64,000 bases of DNA from the NCBI RefSeq assembly GCF_018531375.1, contig NZ_JAHBOH010000001.1:1798001-1862000 (forward strand), given 5' to 3'. Positions 47,856 through 55,567 of this stretch are shown piece by piece (the stretch's first letter is position 1; each line of letters starts with the position of its first letter). Source of the DNA: Cellulomonas fulva. GTDB taxonomy: Bacteria > Actinomycetota > Actinomycetes > Actinomycetales > Cellulomonadaceae. Made by a program: the position numbers and the translations under genes. The notes under the pieces are model-generated. The model made no database searches. It had not been told where the DNA came from and saw only the letters and a program-made list of their open reading frames with translations.

Positions 47856-49232
47856 TCACCCTCCCCCTGTCTCGTGTGGTCGGTGCGGGTCGTCGGTGCC
47901 GCCGTCGGTCACGGCGGCGGTCGGTGCGTCGGCGGCAGCGCCGCGGCGTCGTGCGACGAGGATGAGCGCGGTGGCGACGGCAGCCAGCGCGACGCCGCCC
48001 AGCCCGGCCCAGGCGAGCGGCGCGGCCGATCCGTCGTCGGCGTCCTCGGCGGCGGGGGGTGCGGCGCTCGGCGCGGCGGAGGGCTCCGCGGTCGCCCCCG
48101 CCGTGGCGGCGGGCGTCGCGCTCGGCGTCGGCTCGGCGCTGGGCGTCGTGAGCGCCATGACCTGCTCGTAGGTCGGCACGCTCAGCTCGTCGTGGTCGAG
48201 GAACGGGCTCTCGTCGGGGTACTTCGCGGGGTCCTGCTCGAGCATCTGCCGGACGTTGACGGTGCCGAAGCCGTAGAAGTCGTCCCGGTAGATCTCGTGC
48301 TCCTCGCCGTTGGTGTTGCGCACCAAGGCCTGCAGGAGCTGGTTCGTCGTCGCGTCGGGGTACGCGGACTTGACGAGCGCGAGCGCGCCCGCGGTGTACG
48401 CGGTCGCGTTCGACGACCCGCTGCGCTCGGAGTAGCCCGCCAGGTCGTCGTCGAGCTGGTGGATGTCCTCCCCGGGGGCGACGACGCCCGTGCCGGACGG
48501 CGCGCCGCCCCAGACCTTCCCGTCGGGGCCGATCGAGTCGACCGCGACCACGCCGTTGAACTGGGCGGGGTAGCCGAGCGCCGGGCTCTTCTCGTCGGAC
48601 GTCACCGCGGCGACGATGATCGCCCCGGACGCCAGAGCGGGAGCGATGCCCTCTTCGCCCCAGCCGCCGGTGGAGTTCAGCGAGATCGAGATGATGTCCG
48701 CGCCGTCCTCGACGGCCTGCAGGATCGCGAGGTCGAGCTCGTTGTTGGTGCGGCCCTCGAACGGCTCGCAGACACCCTTCTCGGTGCCCTCGGGGCCGAC
48801 GAGCGCGGAGTAGAAGGTGACGGTCGCGTCGGGGGCGATCCCGAGCGTCCCGGGCTCCCCGTCCAGCCCCTTCCCGGTCCCGACGACGAGCGCGCTCATC
48901 CCGGTGCCGTGCGCGGCGGCGGGCGTGTCCTGCGCAGCGGGCAGGCGGTCGCCGCCCCGCTCCTCGGCGCAGAAGGACGGCTCGTGGACCGTCAGGTCGG
49001 CACCGCGCAGGTCTCCCGAGTCCGGGGCGATCGCGGTGTCGATGATCGCGACGTGCACGCCCTTGCCCGTGGTGCGCTCGTGGATGGCGTCCATGCCGGT
49101 CTTCGTGAAGTACCACATCCCGCCGTCCGAGTCGCCGGCGGCCGTCGCCGGGGCGACGCCGAGGCAGCCCAGCGCCGCCGCACAGGCGAGCGCGGCCACC
49201 GAGCGACGACGGAGGAGCGGGCGTGCGGTCAC
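47856..49232 (-). CDS. mycP: Mycosin-type subtilisin-like protease (1), type VII secretion
   Basis: 458 residues. Signal peptide (about 1-32), subtilisin (S8) domain, Pro/Ala linker and a C-terminal membrane helix (about 405-430), the mycosin layout. Triad: Asp65 (AIIDTAIAP), His108 (AAHGTGMSA) and Ser274 (GSSNATAY). Odd point: where other subtilisins have the oxyanion-hole Asn (AGN), this protein reads AAVTSDE, so that residue seems to be missing and activity may be low. The start overlaps the upstream helical gene (GTGA). Confidence 0.87.
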   Translation of the reverse strand: MTARPLLRRRSVAALACAAALGCLGVAPATAAGDSDGGMWYFTKTGMDAIHERTTGKGVHVAIIDTAIAPDSGDLRGADLTVHEPSFCAEERGGDRLPAAQDTPAAAHGTGMSALVVGTGKGLDGEPGTLGIAPDATVTFYSALVGPEGTEKGVCEPFEGRTNNELDLAILQAVEDGADIISISLNSTGGWGEEGIAPALASGAIIVAAVTSDEKSPALGYPAQFNGVVAVDSIGPDGKVWGGAPSGTGVVAPGEDIHQLDDDLAGYSERSGSSNATAYTAGALALVKSAYPDATTNQLLQALVRNTNGEEHEIYRDDFYGFGTVNVRQMLEQDPAKYPDESPFLDHDELSVPTYEQVMALTTPSAEPTPSATPAATAGATAEPSAAPSAAPPAAEDADDGSAAPLAWAGLGGVALAAVATALILVARRRGAAADAPTAAVTDGGTDDPHRPHETGGG

Positions 49233-49651
49233 GAGTAGTTGTTCTCCGACGGGGGAGAGGCGTACGGCCCGGACGGCGGGTACGGGCCGTAGGGCGGGTA
49301 CGGGCCGTAAGGGGTCGGGGGGTGCAGCCGCTCGTCGAGGTCCGCGAACAGGGCGCGGACGTCCTCGTCGTGCGCCGCCAGGTCGGCCTCGGTGTCCTTG
49401 AGCGCGACGCGGAACGTCTCGATCTGCGACTGGAGCGCGCGCAGGTTGTCGGAGACGTCGCGGAGCAGCAGGCGGTACTGGCGCGAGAAGTCGACCGCGG
49501 AGCCCACGGCGGACCACGTCGGGCTGTACTGCCGGCCCAGGATGTTCGTCGCCTCGGTGCGCACGTCGTCCACCAGGTCGTACAGCTCGATCAGCGTGCC
49601 GAGGCGCTTCTTGAGCACCTCGCTCTGGATCTCGAGGTCGTCGGTCGGCAC
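49229..49651 (-). CDS. Small helical (WXG100-like) type VII secretion-associated protein
   Basis: 140 residues. About 110 residues of amphipathic helix with a Trp at a likely turn (QYSPTWSAVGSA), then a Pro/Tyr-rich tail with repeated YGPYPP units. It is longer than WXG100 proteins and lacks a strict WxG, but length, helix content and position between the WXG100 genes and the mycosin suggest an ESX partner or substrate. The GTG follows a GAGGGGGGAA ribosome site. No named family is recognised. Confidence 0.6.
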   Translation of the reverse strand: MPTDDLEIQSEVLKKRLGTLIELYDLVDDVRTEATNILGRQYSPTWSAVGSAVDFSRQYRLLLRDVSDNLRALQSQIETFRVALKDTEADLAAHDEDVRALFADLDERLHPPTPYGPYPPYGPYPPSGPYASPPSENNYS

Positions 49652-49688
49652 GGTTCCCCCCTCGTGGTCGTCAGTGCGCTGGGCGTGG

Positions 49689-49728
49689 GTCCGGGCCGTG
49701 GCGGGGAGGTCCCTGCCACGGCCCGGAC
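49689..49728 (-). terminator. Hairpin between WXG100 genes and downstream genes (copy 1)
   Basis: Perfect 14-bp arms (49689-49702 and 49715-49728) around a 12-base loop, just after the WXG100 stop. It could cap or stabilise an abundant short WXG100 transcript and let part of it read through to the mycosin operon. Confidence 0.65.
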
Positions 49729-49734
49729 TCGGGG

Positions 49735-50019
49735 TCACCAGCGGGCGGCGTTGGCGCGCTCGGTGGCCTGGTAGTCCTCGTTGGACGTGGAGACCGCGGT
49801 GCCGATCTCGGCGAGCAGCGCCTTCATGTCCGTGATGGCCGAGGTCCACTTGGCGCGGGCCGCCTCGTAGGAGGTCGACGCCTCGCCGGACCAGTTGGCG
49901 CGCAGCGGCTGCAGCGACTGGTCCATGTCGTTGAGCCGGCCCTCGATCTGGGAGGCGCCGGCCTGGATGTCGGCGGCGGCCGTGGACAGGCCGCCGAAGT
50001 TCACCTTGAGGTCGCTCAT
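49735..50019 (-). CDS. WXG100 family protein, 94 residues (copy 1)
   Basis: Helical hairpin protein with the central WSG (ANWSGEAS) and a C-terminal YQATE that fits the YxxxD/E export signal. It probably forms a dimer with the 103-residue WXG100 protein encoded 17 bases upstream and is exported by the EccC-EccB-EccD system. Identical in protein sequence to the copy at 50681. Confidence 0.93.
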   Translation of the reverse strand: MSDLKVNFGGLSTAAADIQAGASQIEGRLNDMDQSLQPLRANWSGEASTSYEAARAKWTSAITDMKALLAEIGTAVSTSNEDYQATERANAARW

Positions 50020-50036
50020 GATGATGCTTCCCTTCG

Positions 50037-50348
50037 TCAGCCGAGGCGCCCGGACAGGCGCGAGAACGTGGACTGCTGCTGGTCGTCGGACGCCGTGTAG
50101 GTCGACTGCGACGTGAGCAGGTTCTGCTCGAACTCGTTGAGCGCCGAGACGATCTTGGTCGCGTCCTCACGCCACCGGACCATCAGCTGGTTGAACGCGA
50201 CCGCGCCCTGGCCCTGCCAGTGCGACCCGATCCCGGCCAGCTTGCCCTCGAGCGAGCCCAGCTCCTTCTGCAGCTCACCACGCGTCCGGGCGACGACGTC
50301 CGCTCCCTGCTTGATCGCACCATCAGCTGCGGAGACCTCTCCTGCCAT
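50037..50348 (-). CDS. WXG100 family protein, 103 residues (copy 1)
   Basis: Helical hairpin protein with WQG at the turn (GSHWQGQGAV) and a C-terminal YTASD that fits the YxxxD/E export signal. It is first in the pair. A GGGGGAGG ribosome site precedes the ATG. Protein identical to the copy at 50983; the only DNA difference is a silent Gln codon. Confidence 0.93.
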   Translation of the reverse strand: MAGEVSAADGAIKQGADVVARTRGELQKELGSLEGKLAGIGSHWQGQGAVAFNQLMVRWREDATKIVSALNEFEQNLLTSQSTYTASDDQQQSTFSRLSGRLG

Positions 50349-50408
50349 GACACCTCCCCCATGCCCGACCCGTCCGGGCCGATGCCGGGCACGACCCCGG
50401 ACAGGGCC

Positions 50409-50634
50409 ACGCCAGTTCCGGCGAATGTTCGCGAAACCGACCGCACCATATCCGACACCCCCCAGGTCCGTCCTGCCGAGCAACCATCCTGTGGACGGCC
50501 CGGACGATCGCGTCGCGGCCTGCGCTCGACGGGGAAATGCCTGGTCGGGAGAGGCGTGGACGCCCCCGAGCCGGACCGTCGGAGCGAGGACGGCCGTTCG
50601 GACAATCACCCGGACGGGCGGGACGCCCGCGTGG
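50409..50634 (-). promoter_or_regulatory. Unique spacer between the duplicated WXG100 pairs, with promoter of copy 1
   Basis: Within the 332-base gap 50349-50680. TATGGT on the minus strand (50450-50445) is a good -10 candidate and predicts a leader of about 90 bases for the copy-1 pair. The palindrome TTCGCGAA (50428-50435) sits just downstream of the predicted start and may be an operator. The rest of the spacer shows no gene. Confidence 0.4.
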
Positions 50635-50674
50635 GTCCGGGCCGTGGCGGGGAGGTCCCTGCCACGGCCCGGAC
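50635..50674 (-). terminator. Hairpin after WXG100 genes (copy 2)
   Basis: Identical to the hairpin at 49689-49728 (14-bp arms 50635-50648 and 50661-50674). Here it separates the second WXG100 pair from the first. Confidence 0.65.
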
Positions 50675-50680
50675 TCGGGG

Positions 50681-50965
50681 TCACCAGCGGGCGGCGTTGG
50701 CGCGCTCGGTGGCCTGGTAGTCCTCGTTGGACGTGGAGACCGCGGTGCCGATCTCGGCGAGCAGCGCCTTCATGTCCGTGATGGCCGAGGTCCACTTGGC
50801 GCGGGCCGCCTCGTAGGAGGTCGACGCCTCGCCGGACCAGTTGGCGCGCAGCGGCTGCAGCGACTGGTCCATGTCGTTGAGCCGGCCCTCGATCTGGGAG
50901 GCGCCGGCCTGGATGTCGGCGGCGGCCGTGGACAGGCCGCCGAAGTTCACCTTGAGGTCGCTCAT
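50681..50965 (-). CDS. WXG100 family protein, 94 residues (copy 2)
   Basis: Identical in DNA and protein to the gene at 49735, with WSG turn and YQATE tail signal. It is second in the duplicated pair. Confidence 0.93.
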   Translation of the reverse strand: MSDLKVNFGGLSTAAADIQAGASQIEGRLNDMDQSLQPLRANWSGEASTSYEAARAKWTSAITDMKALLAEIGTAVSTSNEDYQATERANAARW

Positions 50966-50982
50966 GATGATGCTTCCCTTCG

Positions 50983-51294
50983 TCAGCCGAGGCGCCCGGA
51001 CAGGCGCGAGAACGTGGACTGCTGCTGGTCGTCGGACGCCGTGTAGGTCGACTGCGACGTGAGCAGGTTCTGCTCGAACTCGTTGAGCGCCGAGACGATC
51101 TTGGTCGCGTCCTCACGCCACCGGACCATCAGCTGGTTGAACGCGACCGCGCCCTGGCCCTGCCAGTGCGACCCGATCCCGGCCAGCTTGCCCTCGAGCG
51201 AGCCCAGCTCCTTCTGCAGCTCACCACGCGTCCGGGCGACGACGTCCGCTCCTTGCTTGATCGCACCATCAGCTGCGGAGACCTCTCCTGCCAT
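50983..51294 (-). CDS. WXG100 family protein, 103 residues (copy 2)
   Basis: Protein identical to the gene at 50037, with one silent change (CAG to CAA, Gln). WQG turn and YTASD tail signal are kept. First gene of the second pair, divergent from the eccD-eccB operon. Confidence 0.93.
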   Translation of the reverse strand: MAGEVSAADGAIKQGADVVARTRGELQKELGSLEGKLAGIGSHWQGQGAVAFNQLMVRWREDATKIVSALNEFEQNLLTSQSTYTASDDQQQSTFSRLSGRLG

Positions 51295-51354
51295 GACACC
51301 TCCCCCATGCCCGACCCGTCCGGGCCGATGCCGGGCACGACCCCGGACAGGGCC

Positions 51355-51619
51355 GTGCCGGTGCGGCGACTGCGCGTCGCACCGAGGACCACACAAGCAC
51401 GGCGGCCCGGTCCGCGGCGGGCGGCACCCGCCGGCTGTGGACGGGTGGTCGTCCGCGGGCGCCGACCGCTCTCCTGGTTATGCTGACCGACGCGTGCCGG
51501 ATGCCCCGACCCGCGCCGACCTGCACCGCGGCCGCGCCGCGGACCGCCGGCACGGGGGAGCCCGGGGAGCAGGCACGCCGGAGACCCGAGAGACCCGCCC
51601 GACCGACCCGAGGACGTCG
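51355..51619 (+). promoter_or_regulatory. Divergent region between WXG100 copy 2 and eccD (2)
   Basis: Part of the 325-base gap 51295-51619. TATGCT (51479-51484) is a good plus-strand -10 and predicts a leader of about 130 bases for the eccD operon. No equally good minus-strand -10 was found for WXG100 copy 2. No gene seen. Confidence 0.4.
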
Positions 51620-52966
51620 ATGACCGAGAGCACGCCGACGAGCCCCGTGGGCACGCTGCTGCGGATCTCGGTCACGTGCGGTGACCGGCGCGTCGACCTC
51701 GGCGCCCCCGGCAACGTCGCGGTCGTGGAGATCGTGCCCGGCCTCGCGCGGTCCCTCGGGGTCCTCGACGCGGGCGCCGTGTACGGCGGCTACCGGCTCG
51801 TCACCCCGACGGGCGAGACGCTGGACCCCGCCCGGTCGCTGCTCGCCGCCGGCGTCGAGGACGGCGAGGTGCTCACGCTCGAGTCGGGTGCGGCGCAGCC
51901 CGAGCCCCGCGTGTACGACGACGTCGTCGAGGCCGTCGCGGACGCCGTGGAGGACCGGTTCCGGCCGTGGACGCCGCACGACAGCGCGCTGGGCGCCGCC
52001 TGGGGCGCCGCCGCGCTCGTCGTCGCAACCGGTCTCCTCCTGCTCGGCGCGCCCCTCGCGGAGCCGCTGCCGCCCGTCGCCGCCGCGGTCGGTGCCCTGC
52101 TGGCCGTGGCCGCCGGCGCGGTCGTCGCGCGGGTGGGCCGGGACGCCGTCGCGGGCCGGGTCCTGGTCCTCGCCGGTGGGTTCCTGGGCGCCGTCGCGGG
52201 CCTGACCGTGGGGACCGCAGCGCCGTCGTGGGGCTGGCCCGCCGCCGCGGCCGGGGCGGGCCTCGTCGTCGTGGCGGCGCTCGCGCTGGCGGCGCTGCCG
52301 GAGGGCCGCGAGGTCGCCGTCGGCCCCGCCGCCCTGGGACTGGCCCTCGCGGTGGTGGGGACCACCGTGGAGCTCGGCGGCTCGGCGCCGGCCGACGTGC
52401 TCGCGGTCGTGGTCGCCGTCGTGCTCACCGCGAGCATCGGCGTGCCGTGGCTCGCGCTCGCCACCACCCCGCTGCGCGTGGTGTCGCCGCGCAGCGACGC
52501 GGAGATCCTGCTCGACCCCGTGCCGATCGACCCGGACCGGGTGCGGCGCCAGCTCGACAGCGGCTACCGGGTCCAGCTCGCGCTGCGGGTCGCCGTGGGC
52601 GTCGTGACCCTCGTCGCGACGCCCACGCTCGTCGGCGGCGGGCTCGCGGCGTCGCTGCTCGTCGTGGTCGGCTGGGTCGGGCTGCTGCTGTCGACGCGCC
52701 AGTCGTACACGCGCGCCGACGTGCTCGTCGTCGTCGCGATGGGGATCACCGGGCTCGCCCTGGCGATCCTGAGCGCCGCGCTGCTGCACCCGGGCTGGCG
52801 CACCGCGCTCGTGTGCGCGGCGGGTGCCGCGGTCGTCCTGCTCGTCGGGCTCGGGCTCGTCGCACCGCGGCGCCGCGTCGCGCTGGCGCGCACCGGCGAC
52901 GTGCTCGAGATGCTGTCCCTGGCCGTCCTGCTGCCGCTCGGCGTGGCCGCGGCCGGCCTGGTCTGA
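51620..52966 (+). CDS. eccD: EccD-like type VII secretion membrane protein (2)
   Basis: 448 residues. N-terminal ubiquitin-like domain (about residues 10-95: LLRISVTCGDRRVDL to DGEVLTLESG) followed by about eleven helices from residue 125 to the end. The domain layout matches EccD and the gene at 43529, but the sequences are far apart. It is the first gene of an eccD-eccB-mycosin-PP2C operon. The ATG follows a GAGGAC element. Confidence 0.85.
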   Translation: MTESTPTSPVGTLLRISVTCGDRRVDLGAPGNVAVVEIVPGLARSLGVLDAGAVYGGYRLVTPTGETLDPARSLLAAGVEDGEVLTLESGAAQPEPRVYDDVVEAVADAVEDRFRPWTPHDSALGAAWGAAALVVATGLLLLGAPLAEPLPPVAAAVGALLAVAAGAVVARVGRDAVAGRVLVLAGGFLGAVAGLTVGTAAPSWGWPAAAAGAGLVVVAALALAALPEGREVAVGPAALGLALAVVGTTVELGGSAPADVLAVVVAVVLTASIGVPWLALATTPLRVVSPRSDAEILLDPVPIDPDRVRRQLDSGYRVQLALRVAVGVVTLVATPTLVGGGLAASLLVVVGWVGLLLSTRQSYTRADVLVVVAMGITGLALAILSAALLHPGWRTALVCAAGAAVVLLVGLGLVAPRRRVALARTGDVLEMLSLAVLLPLGVAAAGLV

Positions 52967-52985
52967 CGGGCGGTCCGCGCGCACC

Positions 52986-54296
52986 ATGGCAGCCAAGCGC
53001 GACCTCGTCGAGGCGCAGACCTTCAGCCGTCGTCGCCTGCTCACCGCGTTCCTCAGCGGAGCCCCGGGCGGCCAGGAGCTCGAGCCCACGAAGCCGCTGC
53101 GCGGGGTGGTCGCCGGCATCACGCTGAGCGTGATCGTCGTCCTCGGCTCGCTGGGCTGGGGGATGCTGCAGCGTGACCCGACGGGGTGGGAGAACGAGCG
53201 GCTCGTCGTCGTCGAGGACGTGGGCACGCGCTACGTGTCGAGCGACGGCACGCTCTACCCGGTGCTGAACGCGACCAGCGCGCGCCTGGCGATCCCCGCG
53301 ACGTCGTTCGACGTGGTGCAGCTCGGCGCGGACGTGATCGCGGACGCCCCGCGCGGGCCGACCATCGGCATCCCCGGCGCCCCCGACGCGCCCCCGGCGG
53401 CCGCGTCGCTCGTCGGCACGGGCTGGTCGTCGTGCGTCGCGGGCGACGGGGTGGCGACGAGCGTGGGCGTCGACGTCGCGACCGAGCCGGAGGACGCCGT
53501 CGCGGTCGTCGTCCAGGACCGCACGTTCGTGGTCGCCGACGGCGTGCGGCACCTGGTGCCGGCCGACCAGGTCGCGGCCGTGCTGCGCGCCACCGGGCTC
53601 GACGCGCAGGCGCCGGTCGAGGTCCCCGCCCGGTGGCTCAACCTGTTCCCCGAGGGGACCGACCTGGTCCCGCTGACCGTGGCGGGTGCCGGTGAGCCGG
53701 CACCGTCCGGGACCGGGCTGCGCGCGCTCGACGTGGGCACGGTCGTCAGCGTGACGACCGTGGGACAGGAGGACCGCTCGTACGTCGTGCTGGAGGACGG
53801 CACGCTCGCCGAGCTGAGCCCGTTCGCGACCGGCCTGTACGCGCTCGGGTCCGGTGCGGGCGCGCAGGAGGTCGAGATGAGCGCGGCGCAGGTCGCGCGG
53901 GCGGGCATCGGCGAGCCGGTCGCCCCCGCGGACTGGCCGGTGGACAGCGTCACCGCGCTGCCGGGCGACCGGGCGGCGTGCGCCGTGCTCACGACGGGGG
54001 CCCGAGCGGGTGTCGCCCTGGTCTCGGCCGAGCCGCCCGCCGCGGCGGGCGTCGCGATCGTCCCGGGCGGCGGCGCGCTGTTCCTCGCGCAGTCCGCTCC
54101 CGACGCCGCGGGCGCGTACGGACTCGTCGACGAGACCGGGCTCCGGTACGGGCTGCCCGGCGCCGACGAGGAGACGCTCGCCCGTCTGGGGTACGCGCCC
54201 GACGACGTCGTCGTCGTGCCCCCGGCGTGGGCGGAGCTCTTCGGGACGGGACCGGACCTCACGACGACGGCCGCGACGATCCCGAGCGTGCCGTGA
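52986..54296 (+). CDS. eccB: Type VII secretion protein EccB
   Basis: 436 residues. A short cytoplasmic N-terminus with the EccB-type start (KRDLVEAQTFSRRRLLTAFLSG), one membrane helix (about 42-62), then a large extracytoplasmic repeat domain (GWENERLVVVEDVGTRYV ... LYPVLNATSARL). EccB forms the outer face of the ESX membrane complex. Start 19 bases after eccD; the stop overlaps the mycosin gene (GTGA). Confidence 0.93.
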   Translation: MAAKRDLVEAQTFSRRRLLTAFLSGAPGGQELEPTKPLRGVVAGITLSVIVVLGSLGWGMLQRDPTGWENERLVVVEDVGTRYVSSDGTLYPVLNATSARLAIPATSFDVVQLGADVIADAPRGPTIGIPGAPDAPPAAASLVGTGWSSCVAGDGVATSVGVDVATEPEDAVAVVVQDRTFVVADGVRHLVPADQVAAVLRATGLDAQAPVEVPARWLNLFPEGTDLVPLTVAGAGEPAPSGTGLRALDVGTVVSVTTVGQEDRSYVVLEDGTLAELSPFATGLYALGSGAGAQEVEMSAAQVARAGIGEPVAPADWPVDSVTALPGDRAACAVLTTGARAGVALVSAEPPAAAGVAIVPGGGALFLAQSAPDAAGAYGLVDETGLRYGLPGADEETLARLGYAPDDVVVVPPAWAELFGTGPDLTTTAATIPSVP

Positions 54297-55567
54297 CCAC
54301 CGCGTCGGTCCCGCCGGCGCGCCGGGTGACGGGCACGGCCCTCCTGGTGCTCGCGGTGGGCGTGCTGACGGGTGCCGGCGTCGCGGCGGGCCCGGCTGCG
54401 GACGCCGCGGAGCGGACCGCCGCGACCGAGCAGACGTGCGGCGACCAGCCGGAGCGGCTCGAGACCGCGGCACCGCCCGCGCTGACCTGGCTGGCGGCGG
54501 ACCAGGCATGGGCGACCGCCACGGGCGCCGGCGTCGTCGTGGCCGTCGTCGACTCCGGCGTGGACGTCCGCAACCCGCACCTCGCGGACGCCGTCGAGAA
54601 GGGCACGGACGTCGTCGGGAAGTCGAAGGACGCGACCGGCCGCACGGACACGTGGTCGCACGGCACCGCGGTCGCCGGGATCATCGCCGCGCGCGAGGTC
54701 CAGGGCTCGGGCGTGGTGGGCCTCGCCCCGGACTCGACCATCCTGCCGGTGCGCGTCTACTACGGCGACGACGAGCAGTGGAACGACGCAGGGCTCGGGC
54801 CGACCGCCGCACGCATGGCCGACGGCATCCGGTGGGCGGCCGAGCACGGCGCGGACGTCATCAACGTCTCGATGTCGGCCAGCACCGACGACCCGGACCT
54901 GCACGCGGCGGTGCGCGAGGCGACCGCGGCGGGTGCGCTCGTGGTCGCGAGCGCGGGCAACCGGCAGACGGCGGACGACACGAGCGACCGCCCGCGCTAC
55001 CCGGCGGCGTACCCGGAGGTTCTCGGCGTGGCCGCGGTCGGCTCCGACCTGCAGCCGTCGGGGGAGTCGATCCACGGCGAGCAGGTCGGCGTCGCCGCAC
55101 CCGGCCAGCAGGTGCTGTCCGTCTTCCCCGGCGAGGGCGACTGCTGGTACGCCGCCGACGCGGCCTCGTCGAGCTGGTCGACGGCGTACGTGAGCGCGGC
55201 GGCGGCGCTGGTCGCGGAGCGGTTCCCGGACGAGTCCCCCGCGCAGTGGGCCTACCGCCTGCAGGTGACGGCTGCGCGCGCGTCGGCCGGGGAGCGCACG
55301 GACGAGGTGGGCTGGGGCGTGGTCCGGCCGGACCAGGCGCTCGTGTTCGTCGACGACGGCACGGCGGTGGGCCCGCCGAACCCGGCCGCCACCCCGACGC
55401 CGGCAGCGGCGGCGCCCACGCCCGTGCAGGTGGCGCCCGCGGTCGACCCGCTCGCGCCCGTCCGGGACGCGGCGGTCTGGTGGGCGCTCGCAGGCGCCGC
55501 GGTGGTCACGCTCACCGCGCTGGCGTGGCGCCTGGTGCCCCGCGGCCCGTCCCGGCGGGTGCCGTGA
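54293..55567 (+). CDS. mycP: Mycosin-type subtilisin-like protease (2), type VII secretion
   Basis: 424 residues. Signal peptide (about 1-38), S8 domain and a C-terminal membrane helix (about 393-412). All catalytic parts are present: Asp87 (AVVDSGVD), His123 (SHGTAVAG), the oxyanion Asn223 (ASAGN) and Ser294, followed by STAYVSAAAALV. Ser294 sits in SSS rather than the usual GTS. This is the better candidate for the active mycosin of the system. Overlaps eccB and the PP2C gene. Confidence 0.92.
   Translation: MTTASVPPARRVTGTALLVLAVGVLTGAGVAAGPAADAAERTAATEQTCGDQPERLETAAPPALTWLAADQAWATATGAGVVVAVVDSGVDVRNPHLADAVEKGTDVVGKSKDATGRTDTWSHGTAVAGIIAAREVQGSGVVGLAPDSTILPVRVYYGDDEQWNDAGLGPTAARMADGIRWAAEHGADVINVSMSASTDDPDLHAAVREATAAGALVVASAGNRQTADDTSDRPRYPAAYPEVLGVAAVGSDLQPSGESIHGEQVGVAAPGQQVLSVFPGEGDCWYAADAASSSWSTAYVSAAAALVAERFPDESPAQWAYRLQVTAARASAGERTDEVGWGVVRPDQALVFVDDGTAVGPPNPAATPTPAAAAPTPVQVAPAVDPLAPVRDAAVWWALAGAAVVTLTALAWRLVPRGPSRRVP

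Larger units (their letters stand above)
49683..50408 (-). repeat. 726-bp direct duplication, copy 1
   Basis: This segment recurs at 50629-51354 in the same orientation with a single difference (C at 50307, T at 51253). It holds both WXG100 genes, their intergenic region, the hairpin downstream and about 60 bases of leader upstream. A 220-base unique spacer (50409-50628) separates the copies. Confidence 0.97.
50629..51354 (-). repeat. 726-bp direct duplication, copy 2
   Basis: The second copy of the segment at 49683-50408, offset by exactly 946 bases, 725 of 726 bases identical. The sequence upstream of this copy differs from that upstream of copy 1, so the two pairs probably have different promoters. 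Confidence 0.97.
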
